A DNA stretch of 64,000 nucleotides from Stropharia rugosoannulata (Eukaryota > Basidiomycota > Agaricomycetes > Agaricales > Strophariaceae). Shown here one piece after another: positions 35,701-47,079 of the stretch. The stretch spans positions 806,001 to 870,000 of the forward strand of contig JANCIK010000011.1 in assembly GCA_028532985.1 (NCBI GenBank). The letters are read 5' to 3'. The position numbers and the translations under genes are program-made. Position 1 is the first letter of the stretch, and every line of letters begins with the position of its first letter. A model generated the notes under the pieces. It had not been told where the DNA came from, made no database searches, and was given only the letters and a program-made list of their open reading frames with translations.

Positions 35701-37115
35701 TTCTGCGCTGAAACGAACGATGCCGAGGCGGGGCTGGAAACGAGCGATGGCTGGGAATTTGGGGGAGGTGTTGACACAGGGCTAGGATTATACTGTTGGT
35801 GGATTGAAGGTGATGCCGTTCGCGAATTATGGTACGCAGGCGACGAAGTACCCGAGTGGTGTAGTTGATTTATTGCAGGTGACGAAGTACGGGATTGTTG
35901 CTGTACTGCAGGAGATGCAGTGCGGGTATGTGTCGGTGGTGAAGTTGTATATGAGGGTGGAGAATGCACTCTCGAGGGTGGTGAGTTTATCCGTGAAGGG
36001 GGTGAGCTTACCCTCGAAAGTGGCGAATTTTCTCTCGGTGGCGGCTCTAGGCTGAATTCCCCTGCTCGTGCATTAAATGACGCGTCGCGAGGGCTTGCAG
36101 TTAATGGCGTCTCAGATGCCAAAAAACGATGCCCGTCGCTTCTGTCCACTTGTGCAAGCGTCCTTTCGTGCAATGTGGCGAAATTATTATTATTTCCGTG
36201 CGATGCCCCATCTTCTGGATGCCAGCCAGACCCAGCCCGTGATGAACTTCCGGTCTTACGGTCTCCATCATCATCCTCCGTCAAAACTGTGCTCGCGCCT
36301 AATGGGCTCGCGAGGTAGCGTTGCCCCTGTCCATACGCATGTCCGCCTGAACTCGGCGACCCCGTACGGTCGAGTGATCCTGTTCGTGGTCGGCCCGTGG
36401 GTTGAATAGATGAAGATGCCGATGCCGAAGCGCCTGTAGGGCCAGAAACTGAGCGACCGCCGACTGCAGGTGAGGGCACCGAAGAAGGGTGTACTGGCGT
36501 TGAACTGGAGGATATCGTGATTGATGACGTTGTCAATGACGTCCGCGTCTTTGGAGGAGGGGATAAGGGGTCGTATGTCGATGGTTGCGAAGTGTATGCT
36601 GAGGACAGGGGCGACATCGGCGATGACTGAGCGGCCACTGAGGGAAATGGACTCATATGGATAGAATCAGAGGGAGAATCAGTGCTTCGGTTCGCGTTCA
36701 AGCTACCTCCTGGGCTGGCACTGGGACTCTGCCTATGCGTTTGCGACTGCCACGAAGGTGAATGAGAGCCTGATTGCGGGGTCGACGACGAAGACGACAC
36801 TCTCTTGGTCATCACCGGTTTCTTTAGTTTTCCAAGGAATCGCACGTCCTCCCCCGAGAATCGGCCAACGACGCCTTCACAATAGCCCAAATAAAATCCT
36901 TCTCGATCAGGAAGTTGCAGGAGAACAGTAATCTCATCGTCCTGTCCGGTGGTCAATGAAGAAAACGAAAGCTCATATAACTATCTACATACCTTCAAAA
37001 ACATCAAATCGTCCGCACTCTCCGCTACACAATCACATGTCGCAATGCATCGCCCAATGCCTCCCTTCGCAGCAAACCGAGTCCACCGTGCTAGCTCGGC
37101 AGGTTCGAGGCCCAT
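29794..37115 (-). CDS. giant SH3-TBC domain protein (putative Rab GTPase-activating protein)
   Basis: Six exons (36993-37115, 32137-36941, 30557-32082, 30267-30498, 30139-30212, 29794-30083) give 7050 nt, 2349 aa. An SH3 domain spans residues about 22-77, split by intron 1: IATCDCVAESADDLMFLK joined to DDEITVLLQLPDREGFYLGY and VGRFSGEDVRFLG. About 1900 residues of Ser/Pro-rich disordered sequence follow, mostly in one 4.8-kb exon, with short SPPSR/SPP tandem motifs. The TBC domain covers about 2055-2330 (VEGVPSSVRYLVWTYL, SLLSAYLNMVPDVQYSMG, APEEDGFWIFVSIM, LPPEHLNRVWDLFLFEG). The Gln finger of YxQ is Met here and the usual IxxDxxR reads IEEDVR. It probably acts at membranes as a Rab regulator or scaffold; GAP activity is doubtful from these residues. 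Confidence 0.88.
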
Positions 37116-40100
37116 AGTTGCGATATTATGGAGTGCAGGACTTGGAGGTCGATATAAAAGACGTCTAGTTCGTATACGCGCGGTTCAAAAGCAGTAACGA
37201 GGCAGCTCCACAGACTAGTGCAGATTATACGTCCGGGCGGTGCCTGTACCTGTGTTCTTCGTCGGTTCGCACGTTGACGGTCGTGTTATGCACTAGTGCT
37301 TCGTCGGGTTCGTCTGAGTCCTTGCAATTCGTGGCTTCCTGCCCCTTCCAGCCGGAACCTGTGTCTCCGTAGTAAACCCAGCCAGAATTCGTAAATTGGC
37401 ACGTTCCCTTAGCCGACCTGCGAGCGAGTAGCAAGGGTCAGCTTCGGCAAAGAGAAGTGACTGCAGACCCGATACACAGACCTAGTGGTCCGCTGATCTG
37501 CGCTAAACAGTGGGACTGAGCAGTGAGCCCGAACCGTCCAACGGATTCGCGAGAAATGGGTATACAAGAAGTCAGAACTACCGTGCTGATTTCGTAGTTG
37601 CAACGCCGCTAGCGCTATTTTCAGAGGCCGCAGCCACATAAAAGCAAATATCAAGGTGCCGAGACAATGCCGACACTACGCACTCTATGATCACGACTCA
37701 CTGCTAGCTGCTGCTAGCTGAAAAATATATCCATGACAGAGTTCATGCATGCTCTCAAACGCCATCAACTTTAACTAATTCTAGACAGAAGGAATGTGTG
37801 CACGGATCATTAGTAGAGTGCATAGCGCATAGCGGCTGCATCATTTATCACAGGTATGCAAACTGCAATGCTGCAATGTTAATCATTATACCTGTTCGAC
37901 CTCGACAAGAAAACAGGAATTTGTCGCAGTAGAGAGTCTGTCAAATATCATAGCGTCAGGCTTTACAACTACATCACACCCTCGGACTCTGTAAATCAAT
38001 GACCTCCCTTCTGCGCTCATTTGATAGGATTCATCAAGGATTCATAGGAAGGCGGGAACATAGTAACAGGCGACTGGACTAATCATGCGTGTGCACAACA
38101 CTTTCATTGTCAATCATGATTGTGTCTTGAAGCTGAAGCTTGACGGGCTCAATGCAACCTTCATGCATTCATGATCTCTGCAGTTATCAACTTCACTCTT
38201 CAGAGCAGTTACGGTGATGCACCTCATGTGCATCATAGATAAGTGCATTTGCTATCATAAGCACTTAGTCAATGTTATGAACATTATGAAATCGGGACAA
38301 CAGTCGAGCAGTGTAATAGTGTGTGATTGCATGTATGCAACGGGCGATGCTCGTGAACAATACATCAGGCATAGCTTTTTTATGGAAAGCCACAAGTAGG
38401 TGTACAAATATGTTCGGAATACATACTTAGTTCCTTCGTGTTTTCAGGTGTGGCGGGACTCCGGACACGCCTGTGCTTATAGTACGCTACTAATCGCGGT
38501 GGGTTATTGTTCGTGCTAGGTGGTACAGGTGACCATGGCCCCGCCGGGAGTGTCAGTGGTAGCCTGCGTGAATTAAATGGTGGTGAAATTGTGTATTGTG
38601 GGACATAACTACATAGTATGCGGCGGGGATTTGTAGCTGCATAGCATCACGGGCGCCTAAAGGTCCACCGCCAGTCTGATGCGACTGCAACGGCATGCAC
38701 ATTGCACGCATATTTGGTTCTATCTTGAAAAGTGTACACCCACATGCACGTAGAGCACATTTCCTCTGGCCCCTTGATTTTACTTCACAATTTCCTGGGA
38801 ACATTGGAACAGCAGCCATAGGCGCGAGCATAAGTATCTCGTAAACACCCCCGTGATAAAAGAACCAATATCCAGCCAAAAAAAATTGGTGGTAACTCCC
38901 GTGCTCACTTAAGAGAGCGACCGTCCGACTATCATACAAGAAATCCCCGATTCTCATATGCTCAGAAGAACCGATATCTCCGTGTGTTTATGTCATTTCA
39001 GATGAACACATACTTCTGGGTCTATTACCTGTCATGTGTCTCCATCCGTCACTCGCTTCAATACCCGAGCGGTTGCTCCCGGCAGCGACAACATCTGTCT
39101 TGCGCGATTAGACAGCTTGAAACTCTTTTCTTTACATACCATGTATGCAGCAGCCATACCTTACGATGCATTTGTCCTGCTACCGTGACAGGACCCTTTC
39201 TACTAGCGGCTGAGTAAGATGACTCGAGAATTCTGACTAAAATTGTTTCAAACTGTAGCGGGAATAAGCTGAACAGTGTCTTCATCAGAGTAGGGAAAGG
39301 ATCGTGTGGAATCCACACCTCCGGGACCGCCAAAGCTCAGAATTTTGCCTAGTTGGGACACTCTGGGGTGAGATAAGATTTTTGAAACCGCGCTGCAGCA
39401 TTGTGTAAGTCAGGCTTCTAGAAATAAAGAAAAAAAAACGCAGTCAATGAAGCTCCTCGGAACCCAAGGAGTTCAGAAGCTTCGGACCCTGACTTACATA
39501 TGTATCTTCGTAAATATTTACATATGGGCGCGCATAACAATGCTCGGCCGTGAGCCTGAAGTCCGAGTGGCGGAGTCTCAGAATGACTACACTCTGATGG
39601 AAGTGTATGTTCTATTATGTCCTCTAAAATCGTACTGATATATGTAACATGAACTTAAAAAACAACAAGTAATCGAGAATTTCTATCAATTTTGGGGTTG
39701 CAAATTTAACGAGTCCGTCATAGTATACATATGCATCGTCAACCGGCATCTTGTAGACACAGTACATATCTTTAATCTTTGAGTAGTTTATGACAATCAT
39801 TACTAGCTGTCTCTTTGTCTTCCTTTACCTCGTTTGTCGGGCGTACCTTCCTTATTGGGCCGAGAAAATCCCAATGACTGATCGGCGGCCCTGAATAGCT
39901 AACCATATCTAGCCAGGAAGTTGCCAGGAAGAGTTTGTGTATTCATTAGTTGACGTCCAAGTCTTGGCTGGCACGCCATCAGAGTATGTAAATTTCCCAT
40001 AATCTCCTGCGCAGACCGTTTTATGCCGTTATCCAAACTAAACAGGTCTCCTCAAACTTGACAATTGAAAATGCTGCGCTCATGCTACATGTTATAAAAC

Positions 40101-40121
40101 TTCCAAGAGGCGGCCCAAAGG
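37116..40121. other. 3-kb intergenic tract
   Basis: No gene with a recognisable domain. The longest minus-strand frame (38553-38957, 134 codons) has no motif or partner exon. Several small inverted repeats (for example near 38217-38275) are present. Confidence 0.35.
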
Positions 40122-40128
40122 TATAAAA
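40122..40128 (+). promoter_or_regulatory. TATA box of the isochorismatase-like gene
   Basis: TATAAAA within GGTATAAAAGGCG, 67 bp upstream of the ATG at 40195. Confidence 0.6.
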
Positions 40129-40194
40129 GGCGATCCGTGTGGTGTTTAGGACAGCAATAAACAGAGGCTTCTCAACTCAACTCCAACACTTCAA

Positions 40195-41100
40195 ATGTCT
40201 CACAACAGCGGTATGCATTAGTCTACTCATGCACATGCATGGTTCACGCCCTTATCCCTTATGCCTTTCTTTCTTTTATTAGGTTTCAAATACGAACGTA
40301 TTGACAAGAACAATGTCGTCCTCCTCGTCGTCGATCATCAAGTCGGGCTCTTCCAGCTCGTTCGCGACTTTGGCGCCGCCGAATTTCGCAACAACATCAT
40401 GGCCCACGCCTCCATTGCCAAGGTGTTCAATCTCCCAGCCGTCCTCACCAGCAGCGCGGAGACAGGTATATGATATTTGTATTTTCACAGGGATGTGACT
40501 TCTCTTTAATAAATATTCAGGTCCCAATGGTCCCTTGCCCAAGGAAATAATCCAGATGCTCCCAAATGCGCCTCTGATTAAGCGCAATGGAGAAGTCAAC
40601 GCATGGGACAACAGCGACTTCCGTGCGGCCGTCAAGGCCACGGGGAAAAAGCAGGTTATCCTCGCCGGCATTGTCACTGATGTAAGTAGTGCGTTTTTTT
40701 CAACAAGAAACATCAGTATAATTTTCTTCCAGGTCTGCACTGCGTTCCTCGCACTCTCTCTCGTCCAGGAGGGATACACTGTCTTCGCCAACGCCGACGC
40801 CTCGGGTTCTATGTCCAAGCAGGATGCGGCCGATGCCAACGATAGGATGCGCGCCGCGGGTGTGCAAGTCTTATCCTTCTTCGCCGTCTTCGGAGAACTC
40901 ATGCGCGACTGGCGAAACACTCCTGGCGCTCGCGAGTTACTGCCTCTCGTTGACCAGTATGTTTTGCAACGCTATTAATACCCATTTTGGTCATATGCTG
41001 ATGGACATCAAATAGATACCTTCCTAACTACGCTTTCCTGGCGAGAGGACATGCTGCTGCAATTGACCGCGGAGTAATCCAGCCCGGAGAGTCCGAGTAA
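40195..41100 (+). CDS. isochorismatase-family cysteine hydrolase
   Basis: Five exons (40195-40210, 40283-40465, 40521-40681, 40733-40956, 41016-41100) give 669 nt, 222 aa, with phases 1, 1, 0, 2. The Asp-Lys-Cys triad is visible: D23 in VVLLVVDHQVGLF, K87 in NAPLIKRNGEVNAW and C122 in VILAGIVTDVCTAFLAL. Length is normal for the family. No signal peptide, so it should be cytosolic. Members hydrolyse amide or ether bonds (nicotinamidase, ureidoacrylate or carbamoyl hydrolases); the exact substrate is not shown by the sequence. It starts about 70 bp after a good TATA box and is followed by the HeLo-like gene in the same direction. Confidence 0.9.
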
Positions 41101-41519
41101 ACAATGACAGTAACAGTAGCTCAAGTCCCGGACTGAATTGTGTGGTTGGTTTAGTTCATCCAAAGCTGGAAAGTATGTAGTAGAATCAAATGCTCAATCC
41201 CCAAGTCCATCTATGTATGTAGTGAATTAAATCTAGCCACGGTGTCCTTGATAACTTTAAAATTACACACTTTACTCCGACGTCGTCTAGGGTATATCAT
41301 TATAATTCTCTATTCGCGTTCTTAATAGGGAATGCCAAGATTCCGACTCATACTTAAGTATGTACCGCCTGGTGCATACCGCATGTCAGTTTACGCGACT
41401 TTCCCACCACGCCTCGATGTCTTTATTTTGAGCATCGCCTTTTTGATGCTGTGCCCAAGTGGTGTGCCACAGTGTGCTCTTGCCTCTTTACCTCAACATC
41501 ACGTCCTCACCACCAAGTC

Positions 41520-43153
41520 ATGCCGTCTAAATACCGTCTTTTTGGAGCTCGGGGGAATGGCAGGAGTGAAACAGAAGTCGATGGCTACGACTCCCAGGAG
41601 TTCATGATTCAGGGCGCTTCCGTTGCGCTCGGTCTGATAAAGGAAGCAGCCGAGCTTGCTCCCGTCCCTGGGCTTAAGCAAGCGGCTGGTATCGTTCTAA
41701 GCATATTAACAGCTATTCAGGTCAGTAGGTTCACTTAATCAAAGATTTACTGTTGTATAACTAATACTTACTGAGCCCTCTAGAATATCAAGGACAACAA
41801 AGAAGGCTGGAAAATTCTGTCTAGTGAATGCTCTGCATTCATCGCCGTGGTATGGGCTTCGTACAACGACTCTTCTTCCAAAGAGGATTGGCCGTCTCCG
41901 GCATTGAGATCTGTTATACAAGATCTGGTACTGTGAGTCTCTATCAAACAATCGTCCTAGATGTGCGCGTATGATGTTATTTAGGACACTAAGGGATATA
42001 AAAAGAGATGTTGAGGGAAAGCAAGAGCGGAGCCTGGCGAGGAAGTTTGTATTCAATACTTCCGACGTGACGAAAATAACAGAGTACCGGCTTAAGGTTC
42101 GTCAAGCTGTTACGGAATTTGAGGTGAGCCTTACCGATTATCTCAACATGTTAACCCCAAGTGCGGGATCTTATAAATACCCTAAGGTGGCTTCCCATCT
42201 CAGTATCAATGAAGAAATAACACGTCTGATAAGAGGTCAAGACAAGATATTGAAAAGACTATCGGAACACAAGATACAGATGGATATGATGAATACTGAA
42301 AGGATGGTAGGACAGATCCGCGATATGACCATACAGGACCCAGTAGACGAGTTAGAGCCTGAACTGCAGGCAGCTGCTCAGAGGTACTTGGAGAGCGAAC
42401 GACTAGAACTCTCTAAAGAGAAGATGGAATCACCCGGGAAAGGCAAGCGTCGAGCAACAATTGACGACGAAGATCAAGTCCTGTTTCAGGATGACTCCAG
42501 TTCTCGAGAATGGACAGATGAGCCTTTACCCAAGCCCAAGAGAACTAAGTCTTCGCATAGTCAGAAGGCTCCTGCCAGTCTGAGTTCGAATGGAGAAAGT
42601 TCACCGACGGATAGTATGGGAGCATCACCTTCAGAAGGCTGGTCCTCCGCATCCAGTATGTATGGCCAAGGCATAAATCAAGGAGACTGGAACGTACCGC
42701 CTCCTCAATACTCTCAACAACCCCAGTATCAAGGATATCCATCTCCTCCATCTTCTAATCCAGCATCTCCAGGGCAGCCGCCAAATATGTATAACTTTGC
42801 ATATGGAGGGCCGCCGTTCTTCCCACAATACCATCCATATCCAACTCCATTATCACCTCCGTTCAATGGTGCTCCTCAGCAGTACCAATATTCTGGCTAC
42901 TTTCCCCCGGGTGGACCGCCTACAATGGGACGACATCCAATTACAGGATTACCGTTTAACCAATGGTCTTCTGCGTTTAGCGGGACCTCTACGATCAATA
43001 ATCATGGAAATTCTGGAAATGTTACAAATAACATAACCAAAAATTCCAATAACAAGACAACCACTATCTATAAGGGTGAATGTTCTCGACGTAACTACTG
43101 TATTTGAGCTGAATTGACTGTGTTATGCAGGATCTAAGAAACACAAGAAATAA
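41520..43153 (+). CDS. HeLo/MLKL N-terminal-like domain protein with Asn-rich tail
   Basis: Four exons (41520-41720, 41784-41932, 41985-43075, 43131-43153) give 1464 nt, 487 aa, in phase. Residues about 28-145 resemble the helical bundle found at the N-terminus of basidiomycete NLR and kinase proteins and related to MLKL/HeLo domains: IKEAAELAPVPGLKQAAGIV, LTAIQNIKDNKEGWKIL, then LRDIKRDVEGKQERSL and FVFNTSDVTKITEYRLKV. A charged helical part (about 150-240) and a Pro/Ser/Tyr-rich disordered part follow. Residues about 449-479 are Asn/Thr/Gly-rich (TSTINNHGNSGNVTNNITK), like short amyloid-forming signalling motifs. The protein ends GSKKHKK. It may be a membrane-acting cell-death effector triggered through its tail. 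Domain assignment is by eye and may be only partial likeness. Confidence 0.7.
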
Positions 43154-43755
43154 CGATCATTTACTGATTACTCTGCGTTCAGGTTAACGATATATGAAAG
43201 GAGTTAAGCTTTGTCGTCTGTATGTACTCTACATATATGTACATCCAAGCTTAAGGATGACTGCGGGTTTCGGGAACAGGCAATACTCTGAGGAAAACGC
43301 GGCTAAATTTAGAACGGAAGCTTGAAGTGTGTGAGAAACAGGCATCGGTCTTTCCATTTATGGCAGGCCTGACGCTTTTCCAACGTCATGCGTGACCACT
43401 GTGACTAACGCGTGACATATTCTCATCGCACGACGCACACCTCTTGCACACCTCTCAACTTCCTCTTGCCATCCTCATTCAGATCACAGGATTTCATCTC
43501 CACTTACCACATTCCAGCTTTAAATATGAATTCAAATATGTAAAGCATTGACTTTCAATAGCTCACGTATGTATGTAGTGATAGTTACAAGTTTGCAACA
43601 TCACATCAACATCAGATCTCTATCACCTTTTGATCACTTTTTAGTATTTTAATCCTACGGTTTTGAACTGTAAGTTCTTTCGGATTCCCCCCACTTTGCC
43701 CTCTGACATATTGTAACAGCACGGCATGAATTTTCACTTGGCTCGCTTCGTTGAG

Positions 43756-45204
43756 ATGTCAAAGAGGTTTTTTGATTTCCGGGGTAGGTTGAACTTTCTG
43801 GGATACTGCAACTGCCGTCTCTGAATAACGCTAGGTAGTGGCAGTTCAAGCAACGACGACGAAGGTCGAATAGCACTCTTTAGTGCTAACGCGTCTGCGG
43901 AGGATGTAACCGGTAGCGTTGGCCTGCCACTCGACACGGAGATCCCTATCACTTTTCGTCGCCCTGGAAAGAGTCGGAGATGGTGTGCACGCCTGAAGTA
44001 AGCCTTTGCTTATGCCGCGCTCACATACATTTGAACGGCCTTGGGTTCTATTACTGATTCTTCAATTTCAGAAACAACTTGCTTTGGAAAATCTTGGGGG
44101 TTGCTTTAGCTCTCCTTACAGCTTTTTACGGCCTAAAAGCCTTCATACAGGCGCTACGAGTGCGATTATCTTGTTTGATGAGCTTATTGTGCACATTATT
44201 CATTTCTACTCCTCTTCCTTTGCAAACTAGCCCACGAACAGGCCAGACAGGTTACCCGACTTTGGAACATCGCTTGGCTGCTCGACTGCGTCTTATACCT
44301 ACAACACAACACTCACAGACAGGGAAACGTTATCCTACTTTGATGTCTCTGGCGGCGGTGTGGGAACTATCATCATAGCGGATGGTGCACAAGACGCTAA
44401 GGATTTTGTATATCAAGCGACTGTGCGGTCTACAAAAAAGGGGCTTCTGGACAATGTTACCTTGCGACGCGATACTCAATCACATCAAGGCGAATATCCT
44501 ATCAGGCTTACGACACCCGTGCTCAAGGGAATGGATAAATGGCATTGCGTGCGCTACGACGTAACAATTTTCATTCCCCGACTATTAGCACTGCATTGAA
44601 GGTGTTCGCTCGTTCCCTAGCCCACGTTGGCTTTGCTCCTGGAGCAAAAATAGTGAATACTACGTCGCTAGCGGTGACACTTCAAGCTCCTGACGCCCGT
44701 AACATTCTTGCACTAAGCTCAAGTGCCATCCCGTGGTCAGCGCACTACGAAGCTTACCGCGGCTTTGTCAATGGTGAAGCTTCAATAGTCAACGAAATTC
44801 TCCTCGAAACAATGCACGGGGACGGCGTGTCAAATGTCACGTTTGTGCCTTCAGTCGCTTCTACGTCAAGGCTGAAATTATGGACCATGGTAGGCTCTGG
44901 CGCCTCAAATTTTGTATATTCGGACAACAAGGCGCTTCACCGGAACATTTCCGCGGTCCATGGGGCAAGTTGGACGACAGATATGACTCTGAATTATCGC
45001 GGCGCCAATATAAATGGAGTCGTTAGCATGCGGTCGGAGACGTATACGCTCACAGGCGCCCGTGCCCTCATGAATGGAGAGGGCGAAAAATGGGGTAAAA
45101 CCTGGGACGGATTGAACTGGACCCATTCTGTCGGTGATCCAGATGGCGGTGACTTCATCCAAGCCGAACGTGGAAAAGGCTGGACAGGCCTGTATTTCGA
45201 ATGA
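43756..45204 (+). CDS. type II membrane protein with beta-rich extracellular domain; possible frameshift
   Basis: Exons 43756-43783, 43835-43997, 44072-44159 and 44231 onward join in phase (1, 2, 0). The N-terminus MSKRFFDFRGSGSSSNDDEG is cytosolic-like and rich in polar residues; one membrane segment follows (LLWKILGVALALLTAFYG). The rest is a secreted beta-rich repeat region with several N-glycosylation-type Asn (DVSGGGVGTIIIADGAQDAK, VNTTSLAVTLQ), similar to adhesin-like domains of unknown function in Agaricomycetes. The frame changes near 44590: the sequence before it reads DVTIFIPRLLAL and the sequence after it LKVFARSLAHVGFAPGA, which look continuous in protein terms but need a one-base shift. 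A 53-nt intron (44547-44599) would also restore phase. So the gene is either spliced there, frameshifted, or affected by a sequence error. Confidence 0.6.
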
Positions 45205-45377
45205 ATGCACCGTGGTTTCAGCAGTGGTAACATATTTATATTTAAAGTATGGTTTGCAAGGATCGATGTCTAATTTCACGGCACTTTATCTTGGGCGTTA
45301 CATGGACAATATATACATAAATGGTACATCAAGAGGGGCAGAACGGACTGGAACGCAATCAAATGAATTCTCATACC

Positions 45378-46379
45378 TCATGACGCCGCGCGCCGCTCGC
45401 GACCGCTCAGCAAATATACAGCTGCGCGCATTTCCAACAGAGGGTCAGCAGAGGGTTCCACCCCGGCCACACGCGGAATAGGATCGAAGATGATGTACTT
45501 CGCTTCCTTCTCGGCGTCTGGGACTGCTGCGTCTATCGTAAGCGTGCCCAACTCGACAACTTTACGCGTCTCTGGCCAATGGACCGTGGCGTCGTTCACA
45601 ACATCACCCTCTTCAGCAACTTGGGCGAGCAATTTGAAGGAAAACGATCCATCGCCGGCCACGCGGCTTTTGATCTCGTCCTGGAGGTAATCCGGTCCCT
45701 TTGCCTTGAGGTCGTCGCCTAAAAGTGTCTCGACGCCTTCTTCAGGGATGAACTGATAGCGAATATGGGTCTCCTTTCCATTTTTGTCGACGATTTTGAA
45801 TGCCGTCACGCTAAAGTACGCCTCCCTGGCGAAGCTCGTAGGCGCGGGCTTCGGCGCTTGCACAAATGCAAGAGCAGACGGGTACGCGCCCAAGAACTGT
45901 TCCACAGGCGTTGGTGAGGGCGTCCCTGCTGGAGACGCGGCAACAGCTTTGAAGAACGCGAGGAATTCCTCACCGGTGCGCACGGGGAAGAAAGGAGTTG
46001 AGTGGCTGATGATATCAGTATGTTTTCGGTAGCCGAGGTTGAAGCGCACAGCTATGCCGCGCGGATCTGCGTTGCCGTCATTGTCTGGGATGTTGGGAAC
46101 GCCTGTAGAGTTGGAGAAGCGGACAGTGATGGGTGTAGCGGGGGTGTTGAAGTGAGGCGCTGTAGAGAGTTTCGCAGCTTCTTCTGTGGGCTTGAATGTG
46201 CCTGAGAGGAGGGAGCCTTTGGCGTGCGCTACGATCTGCATCAGCGTCACCCAAACTAACTGCCTTTAACATATGCACTCACCTGGACGGAAGCCGGGAT
46301 GTTTTCCAAAAATACCCTGTAGCTCTTGAACAAGACCCTGGGCGGTCTTCATGAGTTGCTCATCGGAGGGGAAAGGCAT
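45378..46379 (-). CDS. mini-catalase / catalase-like haem protein
   Basis: Two exons (46283-46379, 45378-46228) joined by a 54-nt intron (GTGAGT ... CGTAG, phase 1) give 948 nt, 315 aa, close to the size of small SrpA-type catalase-related proteins. The splice recreates the distal His region FRPAHAKGSLLSGTF. Further family motifs are TVRFSNSTGVPNIPDND, ADPRGIAVRF, HSTPFFPVRTGEEFLAF and, near the end, EPSADPLLEMRAAVYLLSGR with the R-x3-Y that binds haem. No signal peptide; no C-terminal SKL. It should be a haem protein acting on peroxides; whether it is a catalase, peroxidase or other oxygenase cannot be said. It is convergent with the preceding gene, with 173 bp between the stop codons. Confidence 0.85.
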
Positions 46380-47079
46380 CTTAGTTAGAGGAAAGCCTGG
46401 AGGAGCAATAAAACTCTGCTGGTGAACAAGACTTTCAAGGAGTGTCTCTTTGTAGTCATGATTGGATCGTCTCTGGCGTAATGGCGCTTTGACCTTCATG
46501 ACAGACCCTGGCCGTCGTAGACCGCGATGGTGTATTTCAAACTTCCTGCTTATCTGAGAAGACAGGCTCAGGTCACAGGTTTTCTTCATTACACACACGA
46601 GGTTCTCACCAATCATTGAACGCACATTTGAAATACATTATACATGCATAACTCCTACGACTACTTGATATTGATGGAGGTTATTAGCAAGACGGCGTCG
46701 GTCATTGGCTGTCATGACCATTGGGTATCTTCGGTCGCCTTCATAGCCACAACGTGCTGAAAAAGGGAACCCTGAAATACTGACCTCCCCTCGACTTCTA
46801 CCCAAGCAAGACATAGAGTGACATAGAATGCTATGCTCTCGATCACATCAAATACACACATATGTAATTTTTAATGCTGAAACCTGTCGTGTATGTAGGA
46901 GAACAACCATTAGCACTATAACAAACAAAGGAATTGGGTGACAAATTAAGGTAACAAAAAATAGTCATGTACAGTGCCGTCTCGGTACTCAATGAGAATA
47001 TAAGATATTATGAACAGTCATACGCTTTCCAGGGCTATGTCCCTAGAAAACTACGAATCATTAACCATTTAATCATTAC
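46380..47079. other. intergenic
   Basis: Promoter of the catalase-like gene and 3' flank of the ABC transporter. No gene supported. Confidence 0.4.

Noticed and set aside
32091..36956. The 1621-codon frame as a gene of its own
   Set aside because: Its start is not an ATG and both ends are splice sites; it is the second exon of the SH3-TBC gene.
38553..38957. 134-codon minus-strand frame
   Set aside because: No recognisable domain, no flanking exons, composition like the intergenic DNA around it.
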